Below are positions 55,004 to 63,693 of a stretch of 64,000 nucleotides of DNA, one piece after another (the stretch's first letter is position 1; each line of letters begins with the position of its first letter). Source of the stretch: Aurantimonas marianensis (lineage in GTDB: Bacteria; Pseudomonadota; Alphaproteobacteria; Rhizobiales; Rhizobiaceae); NCBI RefSeq assembly GCF_024195285.1, contig NZ_JALHBS010000016.1:26739-90738 (forward strand), given 5' to 3'. The notes below the pieces were generated by a model that was given only the letters and a program-made list of their open reading frames with translations, was not told the DNA's origin and ran no database searches. Both the position numbers and the translations under genes were made by a program.

Positions 55004-55126
55004 GCGGGCTGTCCTTTGCGTTTGAAACTGCGTGTGTCGAACGCGACGTAATGCCTTGCCGACCGGCTGGCAAATCCGCGTGTGGTCCGCCGCCGCCGGT
55101 CCCGGCGGTGGCCCCGACAGGAGACG

Positions 55127-56152
55127 TCAGGCGACCCAGCGCCGCCCTGTGGTTTCCAGCCCGAAAAAGCGCGGCGTGCGGGCGTATGTGGCGAGCCCCG
55201 CCAGCGCGGCGAGCGGCTCGGTAACGACGAAGAGCGGGATCTCGCGCATCAGATCGCTGTGTGGCGCCTTGTCCTCGAAGGCGGCGCGAAGCTGGTCGGT
55301 CTTGAGGATCGGCATGATCCGCTGGAAGATGCCGCCAGCAATGAAGACACCGCCGCGCGCCATGAAGATCAGCGCCAGATCGCCGGCGACCCGTCCGAGA
55401 TAGGTGGCGAACAGATCGACCGCCTCGATGGAGAGCGGTTCCTTCTGATTAACCGCCGCGTCGGTGATATCGGCCGGCGTGGTGTGGACCGGATCCGCGC
55501 CGTCCACCGCCGCGATGGCGCGGTAGAGATTGACCAGCCCGCGTCCGCACAGCACCTGTTCGCCCGAAATCCGACCCTCGATGGTCTCCAGATGCGGCCA
55601 GATCGCCAGATCCCGCGCGGTGCGCGGTCCAAGGTCGACATGACCGCCTTCGCCAGCCACCGGTATCCACATGTTGCGGGCCCGCACGAGACCCGCGACG
55701 CCGAGGCCGGTTCCGGGGCCGACGACCGCCCGGCTGGCGCCTTCATGGACTTCGCCTCCGCCGATCTTCATGCGCGATTGCTCGCCGAGGGAGGAGATCG
55801 CCAGCGCCTGCGCCTCGAAATCGTTGACGACGATCACCTCGCCGATTCCGAGCCCGGCCAGCATTTGTTGCGGGCGGATCACCCAGGGCGCGTTGGTGAG
55901 GTCGATCTCGTCACCATCGATCGGCCCGGCGACAGCCAGCACCGCCGATTTCGGTTGCACCGACGTCTTGTCGAGCACGGTCTCCTGGATGGCGTCGTCG
56001 ACGGTCTCGAAATCGGCGGTCTGGACGACCGGAAACATCTTGGGTTCGGCGAAGGAGTCGAGAAGCAACGCGAAGCGGGCATTGGTGCCGCCGATGTCAC
56101 CGATCAGGATCGGAAATTTCAGCGCGTCAGCGCCGTCCCGCCGTTGTTCCAT
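55127..56152 (-). CDS. glk: glucokinase
   Basis: Phosphorylates glucose with ATP. The 341-residue bacterial glucokinase (not ROK) has the phosphate-binding [22 protein letters not shown] with the catalytic aspartate, [11 protein letters not shown], and [10 protein letters not shown] with the substrate-contacting residues. It belongs to the E. coli Glk-like family. A divergent small gene with an FNR box begins 320 bp upstream. Confidence 0.94.
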   Translation of the reverse strand: MEQRRDGADALKFPILIGDIGGTNARFALLLDSFAEPKMFPVVQTADFETVDDAIQETVLDKTSVQPKSAVLAVAGPIDGDEIDLTNAPWVIRPQQMLAGLGIGEVIVVNDFEAQALAISSLGEQSRMKIGGGEVHEGASRAVVGPGTGLGVAGLVRARNMWIPVAGEGGHVDLGPRTARDLAIWPHLETIEGRISGEQVLCGRGLVNLYRAIAAVDGADPVHTTPADITDAAVNQKEPLSIEAVDLFATYLGRVAGDLALIFMARGGVFIAGGIFQRIMPILKTDQLRAAFEDKAPHSDLMREIPLFVVTEPLAALAGLATYARTPRFFGLETTGRRWVA

Positions 56153-56471
56153 GGGTCGCCTGCTTCAATCGATTCGTATGACGATCGACATAGGACACTG
56201 CCGTGACGAACGCAAAGCATCCGGATCGGCTTGGATGACCGGCCTCGTCAGATCGCCCGGCACGCTTGCTACCTGGCGATGAGAGAATGCCGGTTGCGGG
56301 GTGATTGTCGCACGCGGACCTTCCATGCGGACGCGGTGAGGCTTGGGCGACAAGCGTTCGGCAACGCTTGATCCAGATCAATATGGATTCACCCTTTGCG
56401 CCTATCATTGCGCAAGGTTCATTTTCATACTGCCGATTGACGGTAGCTTGGTTTGACGTGGGAGAAAGTCG
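56153..56471. other. divergent intergenic region between glk and the CxxCxCxxC protein gene
   Basis: About 320 bp with no gene on either strand that I can support. It holds the perfect FNR box at 56368-56381 and a TATCAT hexamer at 56403-56408, plus the GGGAGA ribosome-binding site of the downstream gene. The part after 56380 is visibly richer in A and T than its surroundings. No hairpin terminator was found. Confidence 0.6.
56368..56381 (+). promoter_or_regulatory. perfect FNR box and promoter of the small cysteine-rich gene
   Basis: TTGATCCAGATCAA matches the FNR consensus at all ten specified positions. A TATCAT hexamer at 56403-56408 lies where a -10 element belongs if the box is centred at -41.5 (start near 56416), the arrangement of a class II FNR-activated promoter. 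The gene starts 90 bp after the box. Confidence 0.85.
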
Positions 56472-56822
56472 ATGTCGACTGCGAATACAACCCGAGGCGT
56501 TGTCACGTCCATCACTGTTACGATTTCTTATCCCGATGATTCGACGAAGCAAACGACGATCGAAAATCCTGCGGACAAGCTGAAGGTACTGATCTTTGAC
56601 GAAGAATTTGCTGCCGCGATGGCTGATGCCGAGCTGATATCACCGGAAGCGGTCGCCGAATGGACCGCCCCCGGCAAGTGGCAGGAGCGGCACACCTTCC
56701 TCGTTCACGGTGCCGGGATAGAGGGTGCGGCCGCCCCCATTCAGGCGTCGAGCAAGTCCGGTGATGGCACTTGCCTGATCTGCATGTGCCAGTTTTGCGA
56801 AAATCCCGTCATCTTGAAATAG
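56472..56822 (+). CDS. FNR-box-preceded small protein with C-terminal CxxCxCxxC motif, unknown
   Basis: A 116-residue protein with no signal peptide or membrane segment. The N-terminal half looks like a beta-rich fold followed by an acidic helix region (DEEFAAAMADAELISPEAVAEW). A Gly/Ser linker leads to a compact four-cysteine motif at C101, C104, C106 and C109 (CLICMCQFC) close to the C-terminus. The motif could bind zinc, copper or an iron-sulfur cluster. GGGAGA upstream supports the ATG. The perfect FNR box predicts anaerobic or microaerobic expression. I do not recognise the family. Confidence 0.75.
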   Translation: MSTANTTRGVVTSITVTISYPDDSTKQTTIENPADKLKVLIFDEEFAAAMADAELISPEAVAEWTAPGKWQERHTFLVHGAGIEGAAAPIQASSKSGDGTCLICMCQFCENPVILK

Positions 56823-56884
56823 TCAGGCGCCGGTCGCGGTGCACAGACCGGCTCTGCTAGCTGCTTGGTTCGCCGCATCGGCTG

Positions 56885-57889
56885 TTACCGCTCGGGGCGG
56901 TCCGTCGGTATCGGTACCGAGCCGGCCGGCGCATAGGCGAGGCCGACGGACGCGGCGGTGGCCTTCGTGCCGGTTGCCGCGATCATGGCGCCGGACGAGC
57001 CCATCGCCGGCGCGTTCGCCACCGCGCGGCACTGTTTCGGCAAGTCGGCCAGCGTCATCGCCGGCTTGGGCTTCGCCGGCTTGGCATTCGGCGGTGGCGG
57101 CTGCAGGGCGACGTCGAACCACCAGTCGAGATCGCCGCAGCCGTCGCCCCGGCCTGTGGATTTCTGTTCGGTACAGTCCGGCGATCCGGGCTGGCAGAAC
57201 AGCCGCACATGGAAGTGCTCGTGATGGCCGTAATAGGGCCGCACCTTGTTCAGCCAGACGCGATCGCCGCTGGAGGTTTCGCAGAGCTTCTTTTTGATGC
57301 CGGGATGGACGAAGATCCGCTGCACCTTGGAGTCCTCGGCGGCGAGCTTGATCAGGTCGCGGTAGCGCGCGTTCCAGATCCTGTCGTCGACCTGGAAGGT
57401 GCCTTTCTTCAGGACCGACCGGAAGGGAAAGTCTTCCCGCGCCGCGGCCGTCAGGCGCGGTGTCGGCATCGGCTGCAGCCAGATATCGGCGTCGAGGCCG
57501 ATCTGGTGCGAGCTGTGTCCATACGGCATCGGACCGCCACGCGGTTGCGACATGTCGCCGACCAGGAGGCCCGGCCAGATTCCGCGCCGTGCCGCTTCCC
57601 GGGACAGGTTCTCGATGAAGGCGACGGTCGTCGGGTGGCCGTAATGCCGGTCGCGCGACAGGCGCATCGCCTGCCAGGTGGGACCGTCGGCGGCAAGCTG
57701 GGCGCCGCCCGCCAGGCACCCTTTGGTATAAAAGCCGAGGCTCTCCGCCGGCAGCGCGGCGGCCGTGCGCTGGGCGCTGAAAATCTGTTTCGCGTTCGGC
57801 TCCGCGAACGTCTGTCCGGTCGTGGTCAGAAACGCCAGCGCCGCCGCGATAGTGGCGAATACCCGAAGCGTTCGTGAAGCAGGCTTCAT
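56885..57889 (-). CDS. mepA: penicillin-insensitive murein endopeptidase
   Basis: A 334-residue periplasmic zinc peptidase of the LAS (M74) family that cuts peptide cross-links in peptidoglycan. It has a signal peptide (TLRVFATIAAALAFLTTTGQTFA) and the metal motifs GHSSHQIGLDADIWL and YYGHHEHFHVRLFC. The cysteines (CLAGG, CQPGSPDC, GCGDLDWW) match the disulfides of the family. The proline-rich C-terminal extension of about 70 residues (after DWWFDVALQPPPP) is longer than in the E. coli enzyme. Confidence 0.92.
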   Translation of the reverse strand: MKPASRTLRVFATIAAALAFLTTTGQTFAEPNAKQIFSAQRTAAALPAESLGFYTKGCLAGGAQLAADGPTWQAMRLSRDRHYGHPTTVAFIENLSREAARRGIWPGLLVGDMSQPRGGPMPYGHSSHQIGLDADIWLQPMPTPRLTAAAREDFPFRSVLKKGTFQVDDRIWNARYRDLIKLAAEDSKVQRIFVHPGIKKKLCETSSGDRVWLNKVRPYYGHHEHFHVRLFCQPGSPDCTEQKSTGRGDGCGDLDWWFDVALQPPPPNAKPAKPKPAMTLADLPKQCRAVANAPAMGSSGAMIAATGTKATAASVGLAYAPAGSVPIPTDRPER

Positions 57890-58019
57890 GAAGATCCCTC
57901 GAACTGGATGACATCGCGGATTTTAGACGGGTCGGATGGCCCCGGCCTTGCCGGGCGAGTCCGTCTCGCGATCGCCCGCAACCTTGCGCCGGGATGCGTC
58001 GATTTCATGACCCGGCCGG

Positions 58020-59006
58020 TCAGGCGACCGGCACCCAGTCGCCGCTGCGCCCGGCCGCAAAAAGCGCGTCGATCGCGGCCTGGTTGCGGCGGCTGGATTC
58101 CAGCGGGAAGACCGCCCCGTTCCCGGCCACCGCTTCGCCGAACGCCTCGATCTGCAAGCGATACTGATCGATCCCGGGAAAGCGGAAGGTCTCGGTCAGC
58201 CGGTGGCCGCGATCGTGCAGCAGAACCTTGTCGCCGTCGTAAAGGCTCGCATTGAACGGCGCGGCAAGCTCGATGAAGCCCTCCTCGCCGTGGAAGACGA
58301 TCGTCTGGCGTTGCGCCATGCGGGTGCCGAGATAGACGCTCATCTCGAAATCGCCGAAGTCGACCGTGCCGGTCACGAAGGAATCGGTGCCGAACGCCTC
58401 GTCGGTCACGACCCTGGCGCGGACACGCACGGGCTCCCTGCCGGTCGCGAAGCGCGACGTGACGAGCGGATAGACGCCAATGTCGCGCAGCGCGCCGCCG
58501 CCGAGTTCCGGCCGATTGCGCATATTGGCGGGGTCGACATTGTGGTAGCTGAACGACGCCTCCACATGGACAAGCCGTCCGATCGCGCCCTCGGCGATGA
58601 GGTCGCGCACCTTCGCCCATTGCGGATGATAGGTGACCATGAAGGCTTCGGACACGATGACGCCCGCGCCCTTCGCGGCCGCGATGATGCGCTCGATGTC
58701 CGTTGCGGTCATGCCCATCGGCTTTTCGCAGAGCACATGCTTGCCGGCGGCGATCGCCTTCAGGGTCCATTCCGTGTGCTGGGCCGTGGGCAGCGGAATA
58801 TAGATCGCGTCGACATCGGGAGAGGCGAGCAGTTCGTCATAGCTGCCATAGGCACGCGGGATGCCGAAGGCGGACGCGATCTCCCGAGCACGTTCGAGAT
58901 CGCGGCTGGCGATCGCCGCCAGCGAGCCGTTGGTCGCCTTGCCGATCGCCGGCATCAGATGCTCGCGCGCGATCTTGGCCGTCGACAGGATTCCCCATTT
59001 CAGCAT
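58020..59006 (-). CDS. Gfo/Idh/MocA-family oxidoreductase
   Basis: A 328-residue NAD(P)-dependent dehydrogenase of unknown sugar substrate. The Rossmann start is MLKWGILSTAKIAREHLMPAI, the catalytic lysine is in HVLCEKPMGM, and the C-terminal substrate domain includes ELGGGALRDIGVYPL. AGGA about 11 bases upstream and the Rossmann fold choose the start at 59006; upstream residues in the frame are not family-like. It lies 95 bp downstream of the adenosine-kinase-like gene on the same strand. Confidence 0.88.
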   Translation of the reverse strand: MLKWGILSTAKIAREHLMPAIGKATNGSLAAIASRDLERAREIASAFGIPRAYGSYDELLASPDVDAIYIPLPTAQHTEWTLKAIAAGKHVLCEKPMGMTATDIERIIAAAKGAGVIVSEAFMVTYHPQWAKVRDLIAEGAIGRLVHVEASFSYHNVDPANMRNRPELGGGALRDIGVYPLVTSRFATGREPVRVRARVVTDEAFGTDSFVTGTVDFGDFEMSVYLGTRMAQRQTIVFHGEEGFIELAAPFNASLYDGDKVLLHDRGHRLTETFRFPGIDQYRLQIEAFGEAVAGNGAVFPLESSRRNQAAIDALFAAGRSGDWVPVA

Positions 59007-59101
59007 GTCCGGCACGTCCTTCTCCAGGTTCGAAACGTCGCGAAGGCTCTTCGGGACGACGCGAAGCCGTCTCTCCACCGGCAGGAGCCGGCCGGTCGCG
59101 G

Positions 59102-60103
59102 TCAGCCGCCGAGCACCGCCTTCACCGCCGGCAGATCCTTCAACGGCGTCTGCGGACGCGGGCCGATCTGCCCGATGATATGGCCGGCTGCGGCGACGCC
59201 GAGTTTTGCACATTTCTCATGGTCGAGACCCATCGTGTAGCCACGCAGAAAACCGCTGGCGAAGAGGTCGCCCGCGCCGGTCGTGTCGACGACGTCCGCT
59301 ATCGCCAGCGCCGGCACCGAAACGCGCTGATCCCCGTCGACGACGATGCAGCCCTTTTCGCTGCGGGTCACGGCGCAGAAGCGTTTGGTGTCCTTCGCCA
59401 GCTGGTCGAGCGCGGTGCCCAGATCGTTCACTTCGTAAAGCGACAAGGCCTCGCTTTCATTGGCGAAGACGATGTCGACGGTGCCAGAGCGCATGAGGTC
59501 GAGGAATTCGTCGCGGTAGCGATGGACGCAGAACGCGTCGGACAGCGTCATCGCGACCTCGCGGCCGTTGTCGTGGGCGATCCGCGCCGCCTCGACGATC
59601 GCCTGCTTGGCGCGGGGCGGGTCCCACAGATAGCCCTCGAAATAGGTGACCTTCGCGGCCGCGACCACGGCCGCATCGATGTCCTCCGGGCCGAGCTCGA
59701 CACAGGCGCCGAGATAGGTGTTCATCGAGCGCTGGCCGTCCGGCGTGACCAGGATCATCGAGCGGGCGGTCGGCGGATGGCCGTCAAGCGGCCTGGTGGC
59801 GTAGTGGACGCCGAGGGCGCGGATGTCGTGGGCGAAGATTTCGCCGAGCTGGTCGTTGGAGACCTTGCCGACATAGGCGCCGGTTCCGCCGAGGCTGACG
59901 AGGCCGGCGATCGTGTTGCCGGCGCTGCCGCCGGACATTTCGATGCCGGGGCCCATGACGCCGTACAGATGCTCCGCCCGCTCGGTATCGATCAGCGTCA
60001 TGCCGCCCTTCTGGATCGCCTCGCGGTCGAGAAAGCCGTCGTCGGCGCGCGCGATGATGTCGACGATCGCGTTGCCGATCGTGAGAACGTCGTAATCTGT
60101 CAT
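59102..60103 (-). CDS. PfkB-family kinase, adenosine kinase-like
   Basis: A 333-residue carbohydrate/nucleoside kinase. It has the N-terminal substrate motif MSGGSAGNTIAGLVSLGG (PfkB signature 1) and the C-terminal anion hole/catalytic base DVVDTTGAGDLFASGFLRGY (signature 2). Length and pattern resemble alphaproteobacterial adenosine kinases, which salvage adenosine to AMP. Sugar kinases of the same family cannot be excluded. The start at MTDYDVLTIGNA matches the family. Confidence 0.9.
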   Translation of the reverse strand: MTDYDVLTIGNAIVDIIARADDGFLDREAIQKGGMTLIDTERAEHLYGVMGPGIEMSGGSAGNTIAGLVSLGGTGAYVGKVSNDQLGEIFAHDIRALGVHYATRPLDGHPPTARSMILVTPDGQRSMNTYLGACVELGPEDIDAAVVAAAKVTYFEGYLWDPPRAKQAIVEAARIAHDNGREVAMTLSDAFCVHRYRDEFLDLMRSGTVDIVFANESEALSLYEVNDLGTALDQLAKDTKRFCAVTRSEKGCIVVDGDQRVSVPALAIADVVDTTGAGDLFASGFLRGYTMGLDHEKCAKLGVAAAGHIIGQIGPRPQTPLKDLPAVKAVLGG

Positions 60104-60240
60104 GCTGGGGTCCGTCGTTGAAAATCGCGGCCTTCCTAGCGCGCGGTGCCCCGGTTGGCCAGACGCGCCGCCGATCCGGCCCCGTAGTTGCGGGCGCCAG
60201 CGCCGCTGCCTATCTCGCCGGGGACGGAAAGGATTCAACG

Positions 60241-60990
60241 ATGATCTTCGCCTCCGCCCGGCTGGCTTTCGCCGATATTTTCTCGGCCCCGTTCCGGGGC
60301 GCGTTGTGGAAGGCCCTCGGGCTCACCGCCGTGGTGCTGGTCGCCCTGTGGTTCGGGATCGCGGCGATCGCCGAATGGTTCGCGGTGCCGTTCCTGTCCA
60401 ATCTGTTTCCCGACGTTCCGGCCTGGGTCGATCAGGCGGGAACGCTGGCCGGCTGGGCGGCCGGCTTCGCCCTCGCCATCCTGCTGGCCTTCCTGATCGG
60501 GCCGATCAGCGCGGTCATCGCCAGCCTGTTTCTCGACGATGTGGCCGAGGTGGTCGAGGCGAACACCTATCCCGAGGTCTCGGCCGGGACGGCGATGCCC
60601 TTCGTGCCCGGCCTGATCCTGTCGGTGAAATTCTTCGGCGTGGTGATCCTCGGCAATCTTCTGGCGCTCATCCTGCTGCTGGTGCCGGGGATCAACATCG
60701 CCGCCTTTTTCGTGGTCAACGGATATCTGCTCGGCCGCGAATATTTCGAGTTCGCGGCGATGCGCTATCGGACGGAAGCCGAGGCGAAGGCGCTGCGCGG
60801 CCGCTACGGCACGACGGTGTTTCTGGCCGGCCTGCTCATCGCCGGGTTCCTCGCGGTGCCGTTGCTCAACATTTTCACGCCGCTCTTCGCAGCGGCGCTG
60901 ATGGTGCATCTCCATCAGCGTGTCTCGCGCAAGGAGGGCGGGCTGATCCCAGGCGAAGCGACGAGCGCGGCCCGCATGGTGCGGGGGTAA
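60241..60990 (+). CDS. EI24/CysZ-like membrane protein
   Basis: A 249-residue integral membrane protein of the EI24 domain family. Four long hydrophobic segments are seen (ALGLTAVVLVALWFGIAAIAEWF, AAGFALAILLAFLIGPISAVIASLF, VVILGNLLALILLLVPGINIAAFFVVNGYLLG, VFLAGLLIAGFLAVPLLNIFTPLFAAALMVHL), plus the family's GREYFEFAAMRYR. The best-studied relative, CysZ, mediates sulfate uptake; a transport role is plausible, the substrate unknown. A GGAAAGGA ribosome-binding site supports the start. Confidence 0.85.
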   Translation: MIFASARLAFADIFSAPFRGALWKALGLTAVVLVALWFGIAAIAEWFAVPFLSNLFPDVPAWVDQAGTLAGWAAGFALAILLAFLIGPISAVIASLFLDDVAEVVEANTYPEVSAGTAMPFVPGLILSVKFFGVVILGNLLALILLLVPGINIAAFFVVNGYLLGREYFEFAAMRYRTEAEAKALRGRYGTTVFLAGLLIAGFLAVPLLNIFTPLFAAALMVHLHQRVSRKEGGLIPGEATSAARMVRG

Positions 60991-61097
60991 GCGGCCGTTT
61001 TGGGTGGTTAGTTCTAGGGCTACCTTCGGGCCGCCGATCTCACGAAGCAGACATTCAACCGGGTCGCACCGAGCGTTAACTCGGCGGCCAATGTCGG

Positions 61098-61958
61098 TCA
61101 GCCTCCAGCCGCGCGAACATCCGTACAATTCGCCCCTTCATTCGCGGATTCGGCTGACGGAAGGATAGGCAGTTTCGCCGCTACGTCGCTGGCGAAAAGA
61201 TGGCAAGCCATCGCTATTTCGTAGAAGTCCGACGCCGATATCACGACGGGTTCGTCGAGCGCATATGTTCGGGTCCGCGTGACGCGATTCATATAGATCG
61301 GCACGTCCTCGCCCTTGCCGAACGGGTTGTCCGGTTCGTGCGTGTCGATCACTTCGCCGGGCATTAATTCGATTTCGGCTTCGCCGCGATGATAGAACAT
61401 ACGAAGGCGCGGAAAGCGAAGCGTCATAGATCCGGTATCGTCCACGTCCCGCGCGCCGACGCGCCCGCCGCGATGCTCCAGACAGTTTCGGACCTTTTGC
61501 AGCGACAAAAATTCAGCGTCGAACGCCATCGGTTCGGTAAGCCCAGCGTTCACATCTTCTAGCAGCTTTGGAAACAGCAGCTTCGCGGCGTCGGCGCGTA
61601 TTGCGGCGATATCCGCCTCGACCTTTGCCAGCGTCGTTAGACCCGCCTCGCGCTTTGACATTGTTAGATAAAGTACAGCTTCCTCAAGCGTCTCGCGTAC
61701 GCCGCGCGCCAAGTCCTGAAAGCCTTTGCTCAAAATCCAGTTCTGAAACGTTATGCGTCGTTCTTCATCGCTCATTTCGATACCGGAAAATTGGTATCCC
61801 AAAAGTCCGCCCTGCATCTCCGGTGGCGACAGATCGTCGTTGGTGAGCGCTCGAAGAGCGGTCGCTACGACTTGGCTTGCGATAATGACTACGCGCTGTG
61901 CCGGCGCCGCAACGCCATTTGGCTGGAGCGTGATTTGTAGCGCCGGCGGTTCACTCAT
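61098..61958 (-). CDS. unknown protein with HEPN-like RNxxxH motif in a lower-GC patch
   Basis: A 286-residue cytoplasmic protein of unknown family. The central part (about 70-165) is helical, with FQDLARGVRETLEEAVLYLTM and FLSLQKVRNCLEHRGG. R157-N-x3-H162 fits the RX4-6H active-site motif of HEPN RNases. The C-terminal part (about 185-260) is beta-rich and polar. Codon and base use differ from neighbours: lines here have 43-58% G+C by hand count, against about 70% in the preceding gene. This suggests recent acquisition. Confidence 0.6.
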   Translation of the reverse strand: MSEPPALQITLQPNGVAAPAQRVVIIASQVVATALRALTNDDLSPPEMQGGLLGYQFSGIEMSDEERRITFQNWILSKGFQDLARGVRETLEEAVLYLTMSKREAGLTTLAKVEADIAAIRADAAKLLFPKLLEDVNAGLTEPMAFDAEFLSLQKVRNCLEHRGGRVGARDVDDTGSMTLRFPRLRMFYHRGEAEIELMPGEVIDTHEPDNPFGKGEDVPIYMNRVTRTRTYALDEPVVISASDFYEIAMACHLFASDVAAKLPILPSAESANEGANCTDVRAAGG

Positions 61959-62278
61959 TCGCCATCCCCGGCCGGTCAAGTTTGCGCAACGGCACGGTAG
62001 AGATCACGCATTCTCTTTCCGTTGAAGGCCGACTGACTTCCCTACCCACAGCCGGCGTGCTCGATTCGAACGGGCGTGCCGGTCCAATAGCACTTCGTAC
62101 ACGTTGGCCGTTCCCATTCGCGTTCGTCGCACGGTCCAAGGTCCATTCCTGGGGCAGTATACCATGGTGGCAGCGACACGGCACGCATTAGGACATAAAA
62201 CCCCTGCTGCATTTCGAGCTTTTCCATCGCGCGGAAAGTCTGCTTTCGGGCACGGGTGAGACTTCGTCCATCGTTCGG
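61959..62278. other. 320-bp stretch between the HEPN-like gene and nth
   Basis: Lower in G+C than its surroundings and without a convincing gene. The best open frame is on the minus strand at 62042-62227, described separately with low confidence. I saw no repeats, hairpin terminators or attachment-site-like sequences. Confidence 0.5.
62042..62227 (-). CDS. possible 61-residue cysteine-containing peptide
   Basis: An open frame with MEKLEMQQGFYVLMRAV followed by a segment with clustered cysteines (LGPCDEREW, PTCTKCYW, EHAGCG), which could be a small zinc-ribbon. There is no clear ribosome-binding site, and overlapping frames of similar length exist in the same DNA, so it may not be real. It is in the same orientation as the HEPN-like gene. 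Confidence 0.25.
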   Translation of the reverse strand: MEKLEMQQGFYVLMRAVSLPPWYTAPGMDLGPCDEREWERPTCTKCYWTGTPVRIEHAGCG

Positions 62279-63082
62279 TCAGCCGGACGCGGTCGGTTCC
62301 GGCAGGAGACCGGGCGGCAACTCGCGAAGCGGCGCCGGAACGACGCACGTCTTGACGTCGGCCTTGCAGAGATCGGCGATCACGCAGGCCTCGCAGGCGG
62401 GCTTGCGCGCCTTGCAGACATAGCGGCCGTGCAGGATCAGCCAGTGATGCGCGTGGCGGAGATAGGGCGGGGGGATGATCCTCAACAGCCCCGCTTCCAC
62501 CGCCTCCGGCGTCTTGCCGGGCGCGAGCTTCAGCCGGTTGCCGAGCCGCAATATGTGGGTGTCGACGGCGAGCGCCGCCTCGCCGAAGGCCGAGTTGAGC
62601 ACCACGCTGGCGGTCTTCCGCCCGACGCCCGGCAGCGCTTCGAGCCCGGCGCGATCGCGCGGCACCTCGCCGCCATGCTGCTCGACCAGGGTCCGGGCCA
62701 GCGCCGCGACGTTCCTGGCCTTGTTGCGATAAAGCCCGATCGTGCGGATATGCTCCCGGATCATGTCTTCGCCGAGGGCGGCCATCTTTTGCGGCGTGTC
62801 GGCGATCTGGAAGAGCTCGCGGGTCGCCTTGTTGACGCCGGCGTCGGTCGCCTGGGCCGACAGCACCACGGCGACCAGCAGGGTGAACGGGTTGGAATGT
62901 TCGAGCTCCCCCTTCGGCTCCGGCCGCTGCACGGCGAAACGGCGGAAGATTTCCGCGATCTCTGCGCGAGTATAGGGGATTCGCCGCCGGGCGGGCGGAC
63001 GCTGCGCGGATCGCCGTTGAGACGAAGCGTCGCTGCTCTTGCGCTTGACCGATTGGGGAAGTGGGACGATCTTTTCTGTCAT
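62279..63082 (-). CDS. nth: endonuclease III
   Basis: DNA glycosylase/AP lyase for oxidised pyrimidines, 267 residues. It has the helix-hairpin-helix LEALPGVGRKTASVVL with the catalytic lysine, the catalytic aspartate in LAVDTHILRLGNRL, and the [4Fe-4S] loop CKARKPACEACVIADLC (C-x6-C-x2-C-x5-C). About 35 basic N-terminal residues precede the glycosylase core, longer than in E. coli. It is divergent from the DUF2244 gene, with only 25 bp between starts. Confidence 0.95.
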   Translation of the reverse strand: MTEKIVPLPQSVKRKSSDASSQRRSAQRPPARRRIPYTRAEIAEIFRRFAVQRPEPKGELEHSNPFTLLVAVVLSAQATDAGVNKATRELFQIADTPQKMAALGEDMIREHIRTIGLYRNKARNVAALARTLVEQHGGEVPRDRAGLEALPGVGRKTASVVLNSAFGEAALAVDTHILRLGNRLKLAPGKTPEAVEAGLLRIIPPPYLRHAHHWLILHGRYVCKARKPACEACVIADLCKADVKTCVVPAPLRELPPGLLPEPTASG

Positions 63083-63107
63083 GTCGGTCCTATAGCGATG
63101 CGGGAGC

Positions 63108-63617
63108 ATGGGTGACAATTCCACGGTGAACCGAACCGGCGACCAGGCGGCCGACCGGCCTATCTTCCAGGCTCTGCTGGTGCCCTATCGCTCGCTCGGC
63201 CCGCGCGGCTTCACGGTGGTGATGGCCTTCGTCGCTCTGGTGAGTCTGGCGACCAGTCTCGGCTTTCTCGCCAGGGGCGCATGGCCGGTCGTCGGCTTTT
63301 TCGGCCTCGACGTCCTGCTCGTCTGGTGGGCTTTCCACGCCAGTTTCCAGTCGGCGAAGGCGCGCGAGGAGGTGTCGCTGTCGCGCACCGATCTGGCGAT
63401 CCGCAAGATCTCGCCGCGCGGGGTCGTGCGCGAGGCCCATCACAACCCGTTCTGGGCGCGGTTCCATGTCGCCCGGCACGAGGAAATCGGCATCACCCGC
63501 ATGAGCGTCGATTCGCGGAGTGCCTCCACCGAAATCGGCGGCTTCCTCAATCCCGACGACCGCGAGAGCTTCGCCCGCGAATTCAACCGCGCGCTGTTGA
63601 CGGCCAAGGGCCGCTGA
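63108..63617 (+). CDS. DUF2244 membrane protein
   Basis: A 169-residue integral membrane protein of the uncharacterised DUF2244 family. Two transmembrane helices (FTVVMAFVALVSLATSLGFLARG and WPVVGFFGLDVLLVWWAFHASF) precede a soluble beta-rich domain (LSRTDLAIRKISPRGVVREAHHNPFWARFHV). The start has GGGAG upstream. It is divergent from nth. Function unknown. Confidence 0.87.
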   Translation: MGDNSTVNRTGDQAADRPIFQALLVPYRSLGPRGFTVVMAFVALVSLATSLGFLARGAWPVVGFFGLDVLLVWWAFHASFQSAKAREEVSLSRTDLAIRKISPRGVVREAHHNPFWARFHVARHEEIGITRMSVDSRSASTEIGGFLNPDDRESFAREFNRALLTAKGR

Positions 63618-63693
63618 GAACGGGCTTGGGCCGAAAATCGGGTGGCAGGTCTCTCGTGGCTGTGGTTTGACGGGAGCCGAAGGAGACCACGCC

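Noticed and set aside
55088..55110. GC-rich hairpin between glk and gshB as terminator
   Set aside because: The stem is good but is followed by no T-tract on the minus strand; it may be chance in GC-rich DNA.
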